This document shows, piece after piece, positions 54,066 through 62,707 of a DNA stretch of 64,000 bases. Below the pieces are notes generated by a model. That model worked only from the letters and a program-made list of their open reading frames with translations. It made no database searches and was not told the origin of the DNA. The DNA is from Denitratisoma oestradiolicum (GTDB lineage: Bacteria > Pseudomonadota > Gammaproteobacteria > Burkholderiales > Rhodocyclaceae). The stretch's first letter is position 1. Each line of letters starts with the position of its first letter. Location: contig NZ_LR778301.1 in the NCBI RefSeq assembly GCF_902813185.1, positions 3,762,001-3,826,000 of the forward strand, read 5' to 3'. Both the position numbers and the translations under genes were made by a program.

Positions 54066-55247
54066 ATGAGAGACGTGGCGGTCCTGGGTGTGGGTATGCA
54101 CCCCTTTGGCAAACTGGAAAACAAGTCCATCAAGGATTTGTGTCGTCACGCTGTATCGGAAGCCCTGAAGGATGCCGGGATCAGATGGCATGAGGTCCAG
54201 GCGATTGCCGCCGGCAGTTCCCGCTTCTCCGGCGGTAAGGGCTGGGGCCTCAACGGCAACGATGTGTCGGAAGACATGGGCAGCACCGGCTTGCCCATCT
54301 ACAACCTCTCCGCCGGCGGCGCCGCGGCGGGCAACGCTTTCAACGTCGGCCACCTGCTCGTGGCCACGGGCGTGCACGATATGGTGCTGGTGGTGGGGGG
54401 AGAGAAAATGCCAGCCGGTTTCATCCAGACCTCCGGCGTGGAGGACGAAACCGACCTGGAGTTCCTGCGCCAGCGTTGCATAGGCCTGCCCGGGCCCGCG
54501 TTCTGGGGTCTGCTGGCCCAGCGGCGCATGATGGACTACGGCACCACGGAAGAACACTACGCCGCCGCCGTGGTCAAGGCCCACAAACTGGGCGTGCATA
54601 ACCCCTACGCCCGCTTCCAGAAGGAATTCTCCCAGGAGCAGGTGCTCAAGTCGGCCATGGTCAATGACCCCCTGCGCCTGTTCGAGATCTGCCCGGTCAG
54701 CGACGGTGCGGCGGCCGTAATCCTGTGTTCCGCAGAGCGGGCGCGGCGGGCGACAGCAAGCCCCGTGCTAGTGGCTTCCAGCTGTGCGGCGACCAATCTG
54801 TTTGGGGACGGCCTGCTGCGGGGTGTGTCCACACCATTGCCGGCGGACGGCCGGTTCATGCACAGCGAATGCGACAGCGCGGTGCGCAAGGCCATGGAAC
54901 TGGCGGGCATGGGCCATCAGGATATCGACCTGATCGAGCTGCAGGACAACACGCCCTACTACGAACTGGCTTGGCCGGAGGAGTGGGGCTTCTGCGCTCC
55001 CGGTGAGAGCGACCGCATGGTGCTGCAGGGCGAGACCATGCCCACCGGCCGCCTGCCGATCAACCCCAGCGGCGGCCTGACCTGCTTCGGCGAAGCCAGC
55101 ACGGCGGTGGGCCTGGTCCAGGCCTGCGAAATCACATGGCAATTACGGGGCCAGGCTGGGGGACGGCAGGTGCCGAATGCCCGCGTAGGACTGATGCAGA
55201 GCACCGGCTTGGGCGGCAATGGCGCCGCCGCGATTCTGAAACGATAA
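54066..55247 (+). CDS. thiolase-like protein, SCP-x/Ltp2 type
   Basis: A 393-residue thiolase-fold protein acting on acyl-CoA. The N-terminus MRDVAVLGVGMHPFGKLENKSIKDLCRHAVSEALKDAGI and the C-terminal GGLTCFGEAS and GLGGNGAAAIL segments fit the SCP-x branch. The usual nucleophile Cys of the V-N-x-x-C-x-S-G motif is replaced: IYNLSAGGAAAG carries Ser82. This matches the non-thiolase (retro-aldolase) members such as Ltp2, not beta-ketothiolases. It pairs with the DUF35 protein upstream. The likely reaction is C-C cleavage of a hydroxyacyl-CoA; the substrate is not known. Confidence 0.88.
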   Translation: MRDVAVLGVGMHPFGKLENKSIKDLCRHAVSEALKDAGIRWHEVQAIAAGSSRFSGGKGWGLNGNDVSEDMGSTGLPIYNLSAGGAAAGNAFNVGHLLVATGVHDMVLVVGGEKMPAGFIQTSGVEDETDLEFLRQRCIGLPGPAFWGLLAQRRMMDYGTTEEHYAAAVVKAHKLGVHNPYARFQKEFSQEQVLKSAMVNDPLRLFEICPVSDGAAAVILCSAERARRATASPVLVASSCAATNLFGDGLLRGVSTPLPADGRFMHSECDSAVRKAMELAGMGHQDIDLIELQDNTPYYELAWPEEWGFCAPGESDRMVLQGETMPTGRLPINPSGGLTCFGEASTAVGLVQACEITWQLRGQAGGRQVPNARVGLMQSTGLGGNGAAAILKR

Positions 55248-55273
55248 CCCAACGCAAAAAGGGAATAGCAAAA

Positions 55274-55756
55274 ATGGAAATACGTGGAAAGGCTGCCCTG
55301 GACCAGGAGCAGATCGAGAAGTTGATGTCGGATTCATGGATCATCCGCCTGGCCACCAGCGGCCCGGGGGCTCGGATCAACCTGACGCCCCTCTGGTATT
55401 GCTGGGCGGAAGGAAAAATCTATGCCTTCACCCGGGGGCAGAAGGTGGAGAACCTGCGCCGCAACCCCGTCTGCTCGGCCATGGTGGACCAGAACGAACT
55501 CTATCCCGAACTCAATGGTGTGATGTTCCAGGGCACGGCGAAAGTGCTGGAAAATGCCGACGAGGAAAAGGCCGATCCCCACCTGGACTCCATCGTCCGG
55601 GATCGCATCGGCCTGAAATACCTGGAGGGCGGGTTCGGCTCCGCCAAGCCCCGGAACGAAAGCAGCGCCATGGGCAAGAACTGGCGCTGGATCGTGATGA
55701 CCCCGGATGTCGGTTTCAGCTGGGACAACCGCAAGCTGGGCCGGAGCAAGAAATAG
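55274..55756 (+). CDS. pyridoxamine-5'-phosphate-oxidase-like flavin split-barrel protein
   Basis: A 160-residue split barrel protein (SDSWIIRLATSGPGARINLTPLWYCWAEGKIYAFTRGQKVENLRRNPVCSAMVD; FQGTAKVLENADEE). The family binds FMN or F420 and acts as reductase or oxidase on small molecules. It lies between the thiolase and the molybdenum hydroxylase subunit, 26 bases after the former and 14 bases before the latter. The name PPOX-like is safe; a true PdxH role is not. Confidence 0.82.
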   Translation: MEIRGKAALDQEQIEKLMSDSWIIRLATSGPGARINLTPLWYCWAEGKIYAFTRGQKVENLRRNPVCSAMVDQNELYPELNGVMFQGTAKVLENADEEKADPHLDSIVRDRIGLKYLEGGFGSAKPRNESSAMGKNWRWIVMTPDVGFSWDNRKLGRSKK

Positions 55757-55770
55757 GGCGCCGTATCACC

Positions 55771-58179
55771 ATGTCCACCTCCATCCCCAAGTTGCCCACC
55801 GAACTGCCGGTGGACTCCCCCCGCTTCATCGGCCGGGAAGTCAATCGGATCGAGGACCCGGGGCTGGTCACGGGCAGCGTCGAGTTCATCGACAACCTCA
55901 CCCTGCCCGGCATGCTGCATTGCGCGATCCTGCGCAGCCCCCACCCCCACGCCCGCATTCTGCGAGTTGACACCCGGGCCGCAGAGCAGCTGACCGGTGT
56001 GGCGGCAGTCCTTACCGGGGAGGATGCCAAGCGCTGGAGCAATCCGGCCTTTACCGCACCCGCCGGATGGGGGGCCTACTGCCTGGCGGTGGATAAGGTG
56101 CGCTTCGTCGGCGAGCCGGTAGCCGCTGTGGCTGCCAGCAGCCGCTACGTGGCAGAGGATGCCCTGGAACTGATCGAGGTGGAATACGAGCTCCTGCCGC
56201 CGGTGGTCGATCCCTTTGCTGCCATGACCCCGGACAGCGCCCTGATCTTCGAGGAGCAGGGCAGCAACGTGATGATGGACCGCCTTTTCCAATGGGGTGA
56301 GGTGGACCGGGTTTTTGCCGAGGCGGACCATGTGTTCACGGAGAAATTCCGCTGGAACCGGGTGGGCGCCAACCCAACAGAGACGTTTGGCTGCATCAGC
56401 CACTGGGATACGGTACAGAACAGTCTGACTTGCCGTGGCGCCTATCAGACCGCCAACTTCATCGCGCTGGGGCGGGCGGCCACCCTCAACCTGCCCTCCA
56501 ACAAGGTCCGCATCATCAGCCATCCCCACGGTGGCAGCTTTGGCGGCAAGGGCGGTCCACGGGGCACCGACATTTCCTCCCTGCTGTCCCGCAAGGCCGG
56601 AGGGCGGCCTGTGAAGTACATCGAGGACCGGATGGAGTACCTGCTTGCGGGCAATAGTCAGGCCTGGGACCGGTTCTACGAGGCTGCCATCGCTGTCAAA
56701 GCGGACGGCACCGTCACCGGCTTCAAACTCAAGCTGGTGGACGATCTGGGTGGTACCGGTGAGGGTTACGGTTCCATCTCCGCCGCCAAACCCCTGACCT
56801 CCTTCACCGGCTGCTATCGGATCGAGGCAGCGCAATACGACCTGAAACTGGTGGCCACCAACAAGACGCCTGCGGCCCCCTATCGGGGCATGGGCCCTCC
56901 CCCCCATAATTTGGTGCTGGAGTCCATGATGGACCTGGCCGCCCGGCACCTGGGACTGGACCCGGCTGAAATCCGCCGCCGCAATTACATCCGTCCCGAG
57001 CAGTTTCCCTACACCATCCCCAGCGGCAACGAGTACGACAGCGGGCAGTACGAAAAGGTGCTGGACGAAGTGCTGGCCCTGGCCGACTACCCCGCGTTGC
57101 GGGAAGAGCAGCGCCTGGCCCGGGAGCAGGGCCGACTGGTAGGGATCGGCGTCGTCAGCACGGTGGAGCCCGGCGTCTTCGACTGGAACGCCTATGCCAT
57201 CGTTGGCATGCCCGGCATCGGCATTCCGGAAGGCGTCAGCGTTGTTTTCGACATCATGGGCAATATCACGGTGCGGGTCGGCTTCACCCTGGAGGGCCAG
57301 GGCCAGTACACCCTGGCGGCCCAGCTGATTGCAGATTACTTTGCCGTAGACATGGCACAGGTCCAGGTGGAATATGCCCACACCGGTACGGCGCCCCCCC
57401 ATTACGGCCCTGGCGGTAGCCGCCTCGGCGTTTCCCTGAGCGGCGCAATCCTGGGGGCCTGCGGCAAGCTGAAGGAAAAATTTTGCCAGGTGGCCGCTGT
57501 CCTGCTGCAGGCGCCGGTGGAGGATATCGACTTGGCAAACGGCGACTTGGTGGTTCGGTCCGCCCCCGAGCGGCGGATGCCGGCGCCCCAGGTGGCAGCC
57601 ACCATGCTCTCCCGCAGCGATCTGCTGCCATCGGGCATGGAGCCCAGCCCGGAAGCGACCTACGTCTGGACCGCCGCCGACCGCACGGAACCCGACGACC
57701 AGGGGCGCTGCAAATCCTACCTGACGGCGGCCAACGCCACCCATGTGGTGATGGTGGAAATCGACCGTGAAACGGGGACAACGAAAATCCTCAAGTATTT
57801 CATCGCCGACGATTGTGGCACCCGGCTGAACCCCACTACCGTGGACGGTCAGATTCAGGGGGGCGTGGCCCAGGGCGTGGGTGCCGCCCTGTTGGAAGAA
57901 TATGTCTATGACGACAACGGCCAGCCCCTGGTTTCCACCTTTGTGGATTACCTGATGCCCACGATTCACGAAGTCCCCTTTCCGAAGAAGGTGGCCGTGG
58001 AGACGCCATCGCCCTTCACGCCGCTGGGCGCCAAGGGCTGCGGCGAGGGCGCTATCCACACCACGCCAGCGGCGGTGATCTGCGCCATCAATGACGCCCT
58101 GGCGCCCCTGGGAATCCAGTCTCGGGAAACACCGGCCTCGCCCCATCGGCTCTGGAAACTGATCCATCAACGGGGATGA
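55771..58179 (+). CDS. xanthine dehydrogenase-family molybdopterin-binding large subunit
   Basis: An 802-residue large subunit of the molybdenum hydroxylase family (CoxL/XdhB type). N-terminal FIGREVNRIEDPGLVTGSVEFIDNL, MPT-binding RIISHPHGGSFGGKGGPRGTDIS and the region TPAAPYRGMGPPPHNLVLE are family marks. The catalytic Glu is kept in LGAKGCGEGAIHTTPAAV. These enzymes put an OH group on a carbon of a substrate with water. They usually need a [2Fe-2S] small and a FAD medium subunit; neither is adjacent. It may borrow partners coded elsewhere or use the flavin protein upstream. Confidence 0.92.
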   Translation: MSTSIPKLPTELPVDSPRFIGREVNRIEDPGLVTGSVEFIDNLTLPGMLHCAILRSPHPHARILRVDTRAAEQLTGVAAVLTGEDAKRWSNPAFTAPAGWGAYCLAVDKVRFVGEPVAAVAASSRYVAEDALELIEVEYELLPPVVDPFAAMTPDSALIFEEQGSNVMMDRLFQWGEVDRVFAEADHVFTEKFRWNRVGANPTETFGCISHWDTVQNSLTCRGAYQTANFIALGRAATLNLPSNKVRIISHPHGGSFGGKGGPRGTDISSLLSRKAGGRPVKYIEDRMEYLLAGNSQAWDRFYEAAIAVKADGTVTGFKLKLVDDLGGTGEGYGSISAAKPLTSFTGCYRIEAAQYDLKLVATNKTPAAPYRGMGPPPHNLVLESMMDLAARHLGLDPAEIRRRNYIRPEQFPYTIPSGNEYDSGQYEKVLDEVLALADYPALREEQRLAREQGRLVGIGVVSTVEPGVFDWNAYAIVGMPGIGIPEGVSVVFDIMGNITVRVGFTLEGQGQYTLAAQLIADYFAVDMAQVQVEYAHTGTAPPHYGPGGSRLGVSLSGAILGACGKLKEKFCQVAAVLLQAPVEDIDLANGDLVVRSAPERRMPAPQVAATMLSRSDLLPSGMEPSPEATYVWTAADRTEPDDQGRCKSYLTAANATHVVMVEIDRETGTTKILKYFIADDCGTRLNPTTVDGQIQGGVAQGVGAALLEEYVYDDNGQPLVSTFVDYLMPTIHEVPFPKKVAVETPSPFTPLGAKGCGEGAIHTTPAAVICAINDALAPLGIQSRETPASPHRLWKLIHQRG

Positions 58180-58237
58180 GCCGCCGGCATCGCAGATGCG
58201 GCAATCCCCCTGTCAAAACTGTCATAGAGGAACCATC

Positions 58238-59335
58238 ATGAGCGGTCCGCTGCATACGCAACTGTGCGAGAAACTGGGCATCGAGTATCCCGTCGTCGCC
58301 TTCACCCACTGCAAGGACGTCGCCGTCGCCGTGATCAATGCTGGCGGTTTTGCTGTGCTGGGCGAGGCCCTGCACACCCCCGACCAGATCGCCGCCGACA
58401 TCAAGTGGATCAAGGAACGCATTGGCGGCAAGCCTTTCGGTATTGACCTGGTACTGCCGTCTTCCGTGCCGGAAGAAAAGAGCCTGGAAGAATTGCTGGC
58501 CATGATTCCCCAGGAGCATCGGGACTTCGAGCGCATGATCGCCAAGAAATACAACGTGCCCGAGCCGAAGATCCCGCCGGCGATCCATGTCTGGGGCGGC
58601 CTCGACCACAAGCGCGCCCTGGACCAGCTGGAAGTCATTTTCGACGAGCGGGTGCCGGTGTTCGCCTCTGGCCTGGGCTCCCCCGCTTTCCTGCTGAAGC
58701 GCGCCCATGAGCTGGGCATGCAAGTCTGGGGTCTGGTGGGCAAGCCCCGCCAGGCCAAGAGGCAGATCGAGGCCGGCACCGATGTGATCATCGCCCAGGG
58801 CTATGATGCCGCCGGCCACACCGGCAACATCGGCACCTTCTCCATCGTGCCCCAGGTGGTGGATATCTGCCGTCCAGCCGGGGTGCCGGTGATCGCCGCC
58901 GGCGGCGTGACCACCGGCCGCCACCTGGCCGCCGCCCTGGCCCTGGGCGCCGATGGGGTGTGGACCGGCTCCCTGTGGCTGGCCTCCCGGGAGTCCGACG
59001 TGAATCTGCCCCTGAAGGAGCGCCTGATCGAGGCCGAGACCGACGACACGGTCTACTCCGACTGCATCTCCGGCTACACCATGCGCACCACCCGCTCCCC
59101 TTGGCACGACGAGTGGCTCAGCGAATCCGCCCCCGAACCTCTGAAGCCCCCGCTCCAGTCCCTGCTCTCAGCCAACTACATTCAGGGCTCCCTGGACTAC
59201 CAGAGGAAGGACCTGATGACCGAAGCGGCGGGGCAGGGCATCCATTACGTGAAGGAAATGAAGCCGGCGCGCCAGATTCTGTCCGACATCGTCGAGGAAG
59301 CCCTCGATGTCTTCGACCGATTCGCCGCGGCCTGA
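58238..59335 (+). CDS. nitronate-monooxygenase-family flavin oxidoreductase
   Basis: A 365-residue FMN TIM-barrel protein of the NMO/2-nitropropane dioxygenase family. The N-terminal GIEYPVVAFTHCKDVAVAVINAGGFAVLGEA is a variant of the usual start. FMN-phosphate motifs are AQGYDAAGHTGN and VIAAGGVTTGRHLAAALALGADGVWTGSLWLASRES. The C-terminal QGIHYVKEMKPARQILSDIVEEAL is like flavin reductases in CoA-ester pathways. In sterol catabolism a relative (IpdC) reduces a ring fragment CoA ester; whether this is one is not shown. Good agagga ribosome site. Confidence 0.87.
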   Translation: MSGPLHTQLCEKLGIEYPVVAFTHCKDVAVAVINAGGFAVLGEALHTPDQIAADIKWIKERIGGKPFGIDLVLPSSVPEEKSLEELLAMIPQEHRDFERMIAKKYNVPEPKIPPAIHVWGGLDHKRALDQLEVIFDERVPVFASGLGSPAFLLKRAHELGMQVWGLVGKPRQAKRQIEAGTDVIIAQGYDAAGHTGNIGTFSIVPQVVDICRPAGVPVIAAGGVTTGRHLAAALALGADGVWTGSLWLASRESDVNLPLKERLIEAETDDTVYSDCISGYTMRTTRSPWHDEWLSESAPEPLKPPLQSLLSANYIQGSLDYQRKDLMTEAAGQGIHYVKEMKPARQILSDIVEEALDVFDRFAAA

Positions 59336-59396
59336 GACGGGTTCTCGGGCCCGGCTACCGGATTGAATACCTGGATCACCATCGACACAGGACGCC

Positions 59397-60059
59397 ATGT
59401 CACTACAGTCTGTTACCCGCCGCAGGAGTCCTGTCCAGTCCCGGGCAGAATTCACCATATCCGTGATTCGCGAGGCGGGGCTGAGAATCCTGGAAAGGGA
59501 GGGCGCAAGCCGGCTGACGACGAATCACATTGCTGAAGTCGCCGGAGTGAGCGTCGGCAGCATTTATCAGTACTACCCGGACAAGTACGCCATCGTCGCG
59601 GATATCTGCAACGAATTGCTGATGACAGAGTTGGGCCAGTTGGAGCCACTCGCGGAGCAGACCCTGCGGCTTGCCCGCGAGTCCCTGGATGAAACGTTAC
59701 GCTTCATCGTCCAGGGCAATCTTGGTCGCCATCGCAAGCTCTATCGGTTCCTGAAGGATTACTACCTGGAAATCCACTGGCGCTACAACTTCGAGGCCAA
59801 CATGGTCGATAAATTTCCCGACCGCTGCATGACGACGGCCCGCTGGCTGCCTTTCGTCCTGAAACGCCATGGGGCCGACCTGCGCATCGACGATCATGCT
59901 AGGGCGGCAAAATTCGTCGTGGATATCATCAATGGCACCGTCCACGCCAGCCTTCAGCATTGCCCCGAGTCGATCTTCGATGAGCGCTATGCCGAGGACC
60001 TCCTGGCGCTGGTGCTGCGTTACCTGAAGAACTCGGTTGCCCTGGGGGATATGCATTGA
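59397..60059 (+). CDS. TetR/AcrR-family regulator
   Basis: A 220-residue repressor. The HTH is ISVIREAGLRILEREGASRLTTNHIAEVAGVSVGSIYQYYPDKYAIVADI (residues about 22-70). The ligand domain is alpha-helical (FIVQGNLGRHRKLYRFLKDYYLEIHW). Its stop overlaps the TTG start of the acyl-CoA dehydrogenase (TTGA), so it is translated in the same operon. It probably senses an acyl-CoA of the pathway and represses the cluster. Confidence 0.9.
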   Translation: MSLQSVTRRRSPVQSRAEFTISVIREAGLRILEREGASRLTTNHIAEVAGVSVGSIYQYYPDKYAIVADICNELLMTELGQLEPLAEQTLRLARESLDETLRFIVQGNLGRHRKLYRFLKDYYLEIHWRYNFEANMVDKFPDRCMTTARWLPFVLKRHGADLRIDDHARAAKFVVDIINGTVHASLQHCPESIFDERYAEDLLALVLRYLKNSVALGDMH

Positions 60060-61243
60060 CCGCATTGGACGAATTTCGCGCCGAAGTGCGTGCCTGGCTG
60101 GAATCCAACTATCCCCCTTCCCTGCGCAAACCGCCGGGAGAGGGCGAACTGCCCCTGGCTTCCAGCAGGATGGAATTCCGGAGCGAGGACCAGCGCCTGT
60201 GGTTCGAGCGCATGAGGGATAAGGACTGGTTCGCCCCCGATTGGCCCCAGGAATTCGGAGGCGGCGGCCTCGACCCGGCCAAGGTGCGGATTCTGGAAAT
60301 CGAGCAGGCCCGCCTGGGCTGCCGCCCGCCCGTCGTCAGCCTGGGAATCTGGATGATCGGCCCGGTGCTGCTGGAATTCGGCAGCGAGGAACAGAAACGA
60401 CGCTTCCTGCCGCCGACGGCCCGGGGCGAAATGGGCTGGTGCCAGGGCTTCAGCGAGCCCAATGCCGGTTCCGACCTGGCCTCCCTGAAAACCGCCGCAG
60501 TCCGCGAGGGTGACGAACTCATCGTCAACGGCTCCAAGATCTGGACTTCCAACGCCTATGCCGCCGACTACATGTATGCCCTGGTGCGCACCAGCAACGA
60601 AGGCAGCAAGCAGCAGGGCATAACCATGGTGCTGATCGACATGAGGTCGCCGGGTATCACGGTGCGCCCCATTACCTTGATCAGCGGGGAGTCGAGCTTC
60701 TGTCAGGTTTTCTTCGACAATGTGAAGGTGCCATTGCACAACATGGTGGGTTCCCTGAACGGGGGATGGAACCTGGCCAAGCGCCTGCTCCAATACGAGC
60801 GCAAGGCCATGTCCAAGTTCGCCGAACTGAATCTGATGCCGGGACCCGCCCTGTTACCTGTGGCCCAGCGAGCCCAGGGCGACCCATCGGGGCGCATCGC
60901 CGATCCAGTGCTGCGGGACAAGGTGGCGGCCCTGGAAATCGAAGCCCAGGTCCAGAGTCTGACCCAGCAGCGTATCGTCGAAATGATGAAGGGCGGCCGG
61001 GATGTCTTCAACCTGAGTTCCACCATGAAGTACCACTCTGCCGAGACTGGCAAGCGCAGTGCCGAAACCATGGTGGCCGCCCTGGGCCTGCGGGGCCTGG
61101 GCTGGGAAAGCACAGGCTTCGACGAGGAGGAACTGGAAGCCACCAAACAGTGGTTGAACGTGAAGGGCCTTTCCATCGCCGGGGGTAGTTCCGAGGTGCA
61201 GCTCAACATCATCGCCAAGCGCGTTCTCGGCCTGCCGGAATAA
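60056..61243 (+). CDS. acyl-CoA dehydrogenase
   Basis: A 395-residue FAD enzyme that introduces a double bond in an acyl-CoA. The motifs GWCQGFSEPNAGSDLASLKTAAVREGDELIVNGSKIWTSNAYAADYMYALVRT (FAD and substrate, quoted in overlapping pieces) and the C-terminal GLSIAGGSSEVQLNIIAKRVLGLPE are typical. The TTG start overlaps the TetR stop. This class often forms hetero-oligomers in sterol catabolism, but here a single gene is present. Confidence 0.9.
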   Translation: MTALDEFRAEVRAWLESNYPPSLRKPPGEGELPLASSRMEFRSEDQRLWFERMRDKDWFAPDWPQEFGGGGLDPAKVRILEIEQARLGCRPPVVSLGIWMIGPVLLEFGSEEQKRRFLPPTARGEMGWCQGFSEPNAGSDLASLKTAAVREGDELIVNGSKIWTSNAYAADYMYALVRTSNEGSKQQGITMVLIDMRSPGITVRPITLISGESSFCQVFFDNVKVPLHNMVGSLNGGWNLAKRLLQYERKAMSKFAELNLMPGPALLPVAQRAQGDPSGRIADPVLRDKVAALEIEAQVQSLTQQRIVEMMKGGRDVFNLSSTMKYHSAETGKRSAETMVAALGLRGLGWESTGFDEEELEATKQWLNVKGLSIAGGSSEVQLNIIAKRVLGLPE

Positions 61244-61273
61244 GTCGATCAACACAGCCCCCCAAGACGCCGG

Positions 61274-61447
61274 TCATGCCGCGGTACACCCATATGGGAG
61301 TTGTTCCGAAGCCGAGAAATTTACATGATCGCCCTGCTTGCGCCGACGGCGTTCCGATTCCTTGTTGGCCCGCAGCTTGCCTTTTGTCCTCGTTGAAGGC
61401 CATTTCGTAGGCGGCCTGGAGCAGTTCGAAAACTTCCGGAGAGGTTC
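61274..61447 (-). pseudogene. possible frameshifted gene remnant
   Basis: On the minus strand a coding-like segment SPEVFELLQAAYEMAFNEDK switches frame at a run of four A (plus strand TTTT, 61382-61385). With one A removed it continues GKLRANKESERRRRKQGD, HVNFSASEQLPYGCTAA and then stops. No family is recognised and no start fits, so it may be a broken gene piece or chance. It lies between the acyl-CoA dehydrogenase and the OYE-type gene, opposite in direction. Confidence 0.3.
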
Positions 61448-62671
61448 ATGCCCACACCATCACCCTTCAGCCCTGTTCAGATCGGCCCCATCACCCTGCC
61501 CAATCGCTTCATCAAATCCGGCGCCAACGAGGCCATGTGCTGGAACGGTGGGCCATCGAAAGCCCTGGTCAAACACCATCGGGACCTGGCGGCCGGCGGC
61601 GTTGGCATGACCACGGTGGCCTACGGCGCGGTCAGCAAGGTGGGGCGCACCCTGCCCAACCAGATCTGGATCCGACGGGAAATCCTGCCGGACCTGAAGG
61701 CGCTGGCCGATGGAGTCCATGCCGAGGGCGCCAGGATTTCCATGCAGATCACCCATGGCGGCTCCTTCGTCACCGCCCTCAAGGTGAAGGGGCCGACCAT
61801 GAGCGCGTCCTCGGGTATCAACAAGGCGGGCCTGTTGCGAGGCAACTATTTCCGACGGGCCATGAACGAGAGCGACATGTCCCAGGTGACCGGCGAATTC
61901 GTCGACGCCGCCAGGATCTGCCGAGAAGCCGGTTTCGATGCCGTGGAACTCCATATGGGTCACGGCTACCTGCTCAACCAGTTCATTTCTCCCCTGTCCA
62001 ACAAGCGCAAGGACCGCTACGGCGGCAGCGCCGAGAACCGTGCCCGCTTTCCGGCCCGGGTGCTGGCAGCGGTGAAAGCGGCGGTGGGCAAGGAGATGGC
62101 GGTGATCGCCAAGATCAATGTGGCGGATGGCGTGCCTGGCGGCGCCACGGTGGAAGATGGCATGGTCACCGCCAAAGTGCTGGAAGCGGCGGGGGCCGAC
62201 ATGCTGGTGCTCTCTGGTGGGCGCAATGTCGAATCCAACTGGTTCATGTTCGGCAGCCCCTTCCAGTACAAGCACTTCGCCCGGACGGTCAAGAGTCCCG
62301 TCAACCGCCTGATGCTCAGGCTCGCCCTGATGTCCAACCCCAAGAACATGGTTTTTCGGGAAATGTATTTCCTGGAGTACTCGCGCCAGATCCGGGCGGC
62401 GGTGAAGATGCCCCTGGGCTACCTGGGGGGAGCCAAATCCCTGGCCAACGCGGAGACCGCCATGGGGGAGGGCTTCGACTGCGTGGTCATGGCGAGGGCA
62501 CTGATCCAGGATTCCGGGCTGATCAATAAATTCCGCAACGGCGAAGTGACTGTATCCCCATGTGATGCCTGCAACGCTTGCTCTTCCTACATCTACGATC
62601 CGTCCGGGACCCGCTGCGAATACAACCCGCCCAACGATTTGGCCCTCAATCGGCAAAGGGCCTCGGCGTGA
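61448..62671 (+). CDS. Old-Yellow-Enzyme-type NADH:flavin oxidoreductase
   Basis: A 407-residue FMN TIM-barrel enzyme. N-terminal PVQIGPITLPNRFIKSGANEAMCW and the conserved IKS/T region hold FMN. VELHMGHGYLLNQFISPLSNKRKDRYGGSAENRARF is the OYE-family signature. The C-terminal DACNACSSYIYDPSGTRCEYNP has Cys like those that bind an Fe-S cluster in 2,4-dienoyl-CoA reductases, although the spacing is unusual and the second FAD domain is missing. It would reduce an alpha,beta-unsaturated CoA ester or ketone. A ggagagg ribosome site fits the ATG. Confidence 0.9.
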   Translation: MPTPSPFSPVQIGPITLPNRFIKSGANEAMCWNGGPSKALVKHHRDLAAGGVGMTTVAYGAVSKVGRTLPNQIWIRREILPDLKALADGVHAEGARISMQITHGGSFVTALKVKGPTMSASSGINKAGLLRGNYFRRAMNESDMSQVTGEFVDAARICREAGFDAVELHMGHGYLLNQFISPLSNKRKDRYGGSAENRARFPARVLAAVKAAVGKEMAVIAKINVADGVPGGATVEDGMVTAKVLEAAGADMLVLSGGRNVESNWFMFGSPFQYKHFARTVKSPVNRLMLRLALMSNPKNMVFREMYFLEYSRQIRAAVKMPLGYLGGAKSLANAETAMGEGFDCVVMARALIQDSGLINKFRNGEVTVSPCDACNACSSYIYDPSGTRCEYNPPNDLALNRQRASA

Positions 62672-62707
62672 GCGGAGCTCCGCTCACGATGGCGCAGAAA
62701 GTCCCCC

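Noticed and set aside
55501..58170. An 889-codon open frame on the minus strand opposite the molybdenum hydroxylase
   Set aside because: It is the antisense shadow of a gene with clear family motifs. The GC-rich codon pattern keeps the reverse frame open; its product has no domain.
58238..59335. Naming this flavoprotein IpdC
   Set aside because: It has the right fold and cluster type, but the N-terminal half differs from the IpdC pattern I know. Only the family name is used.
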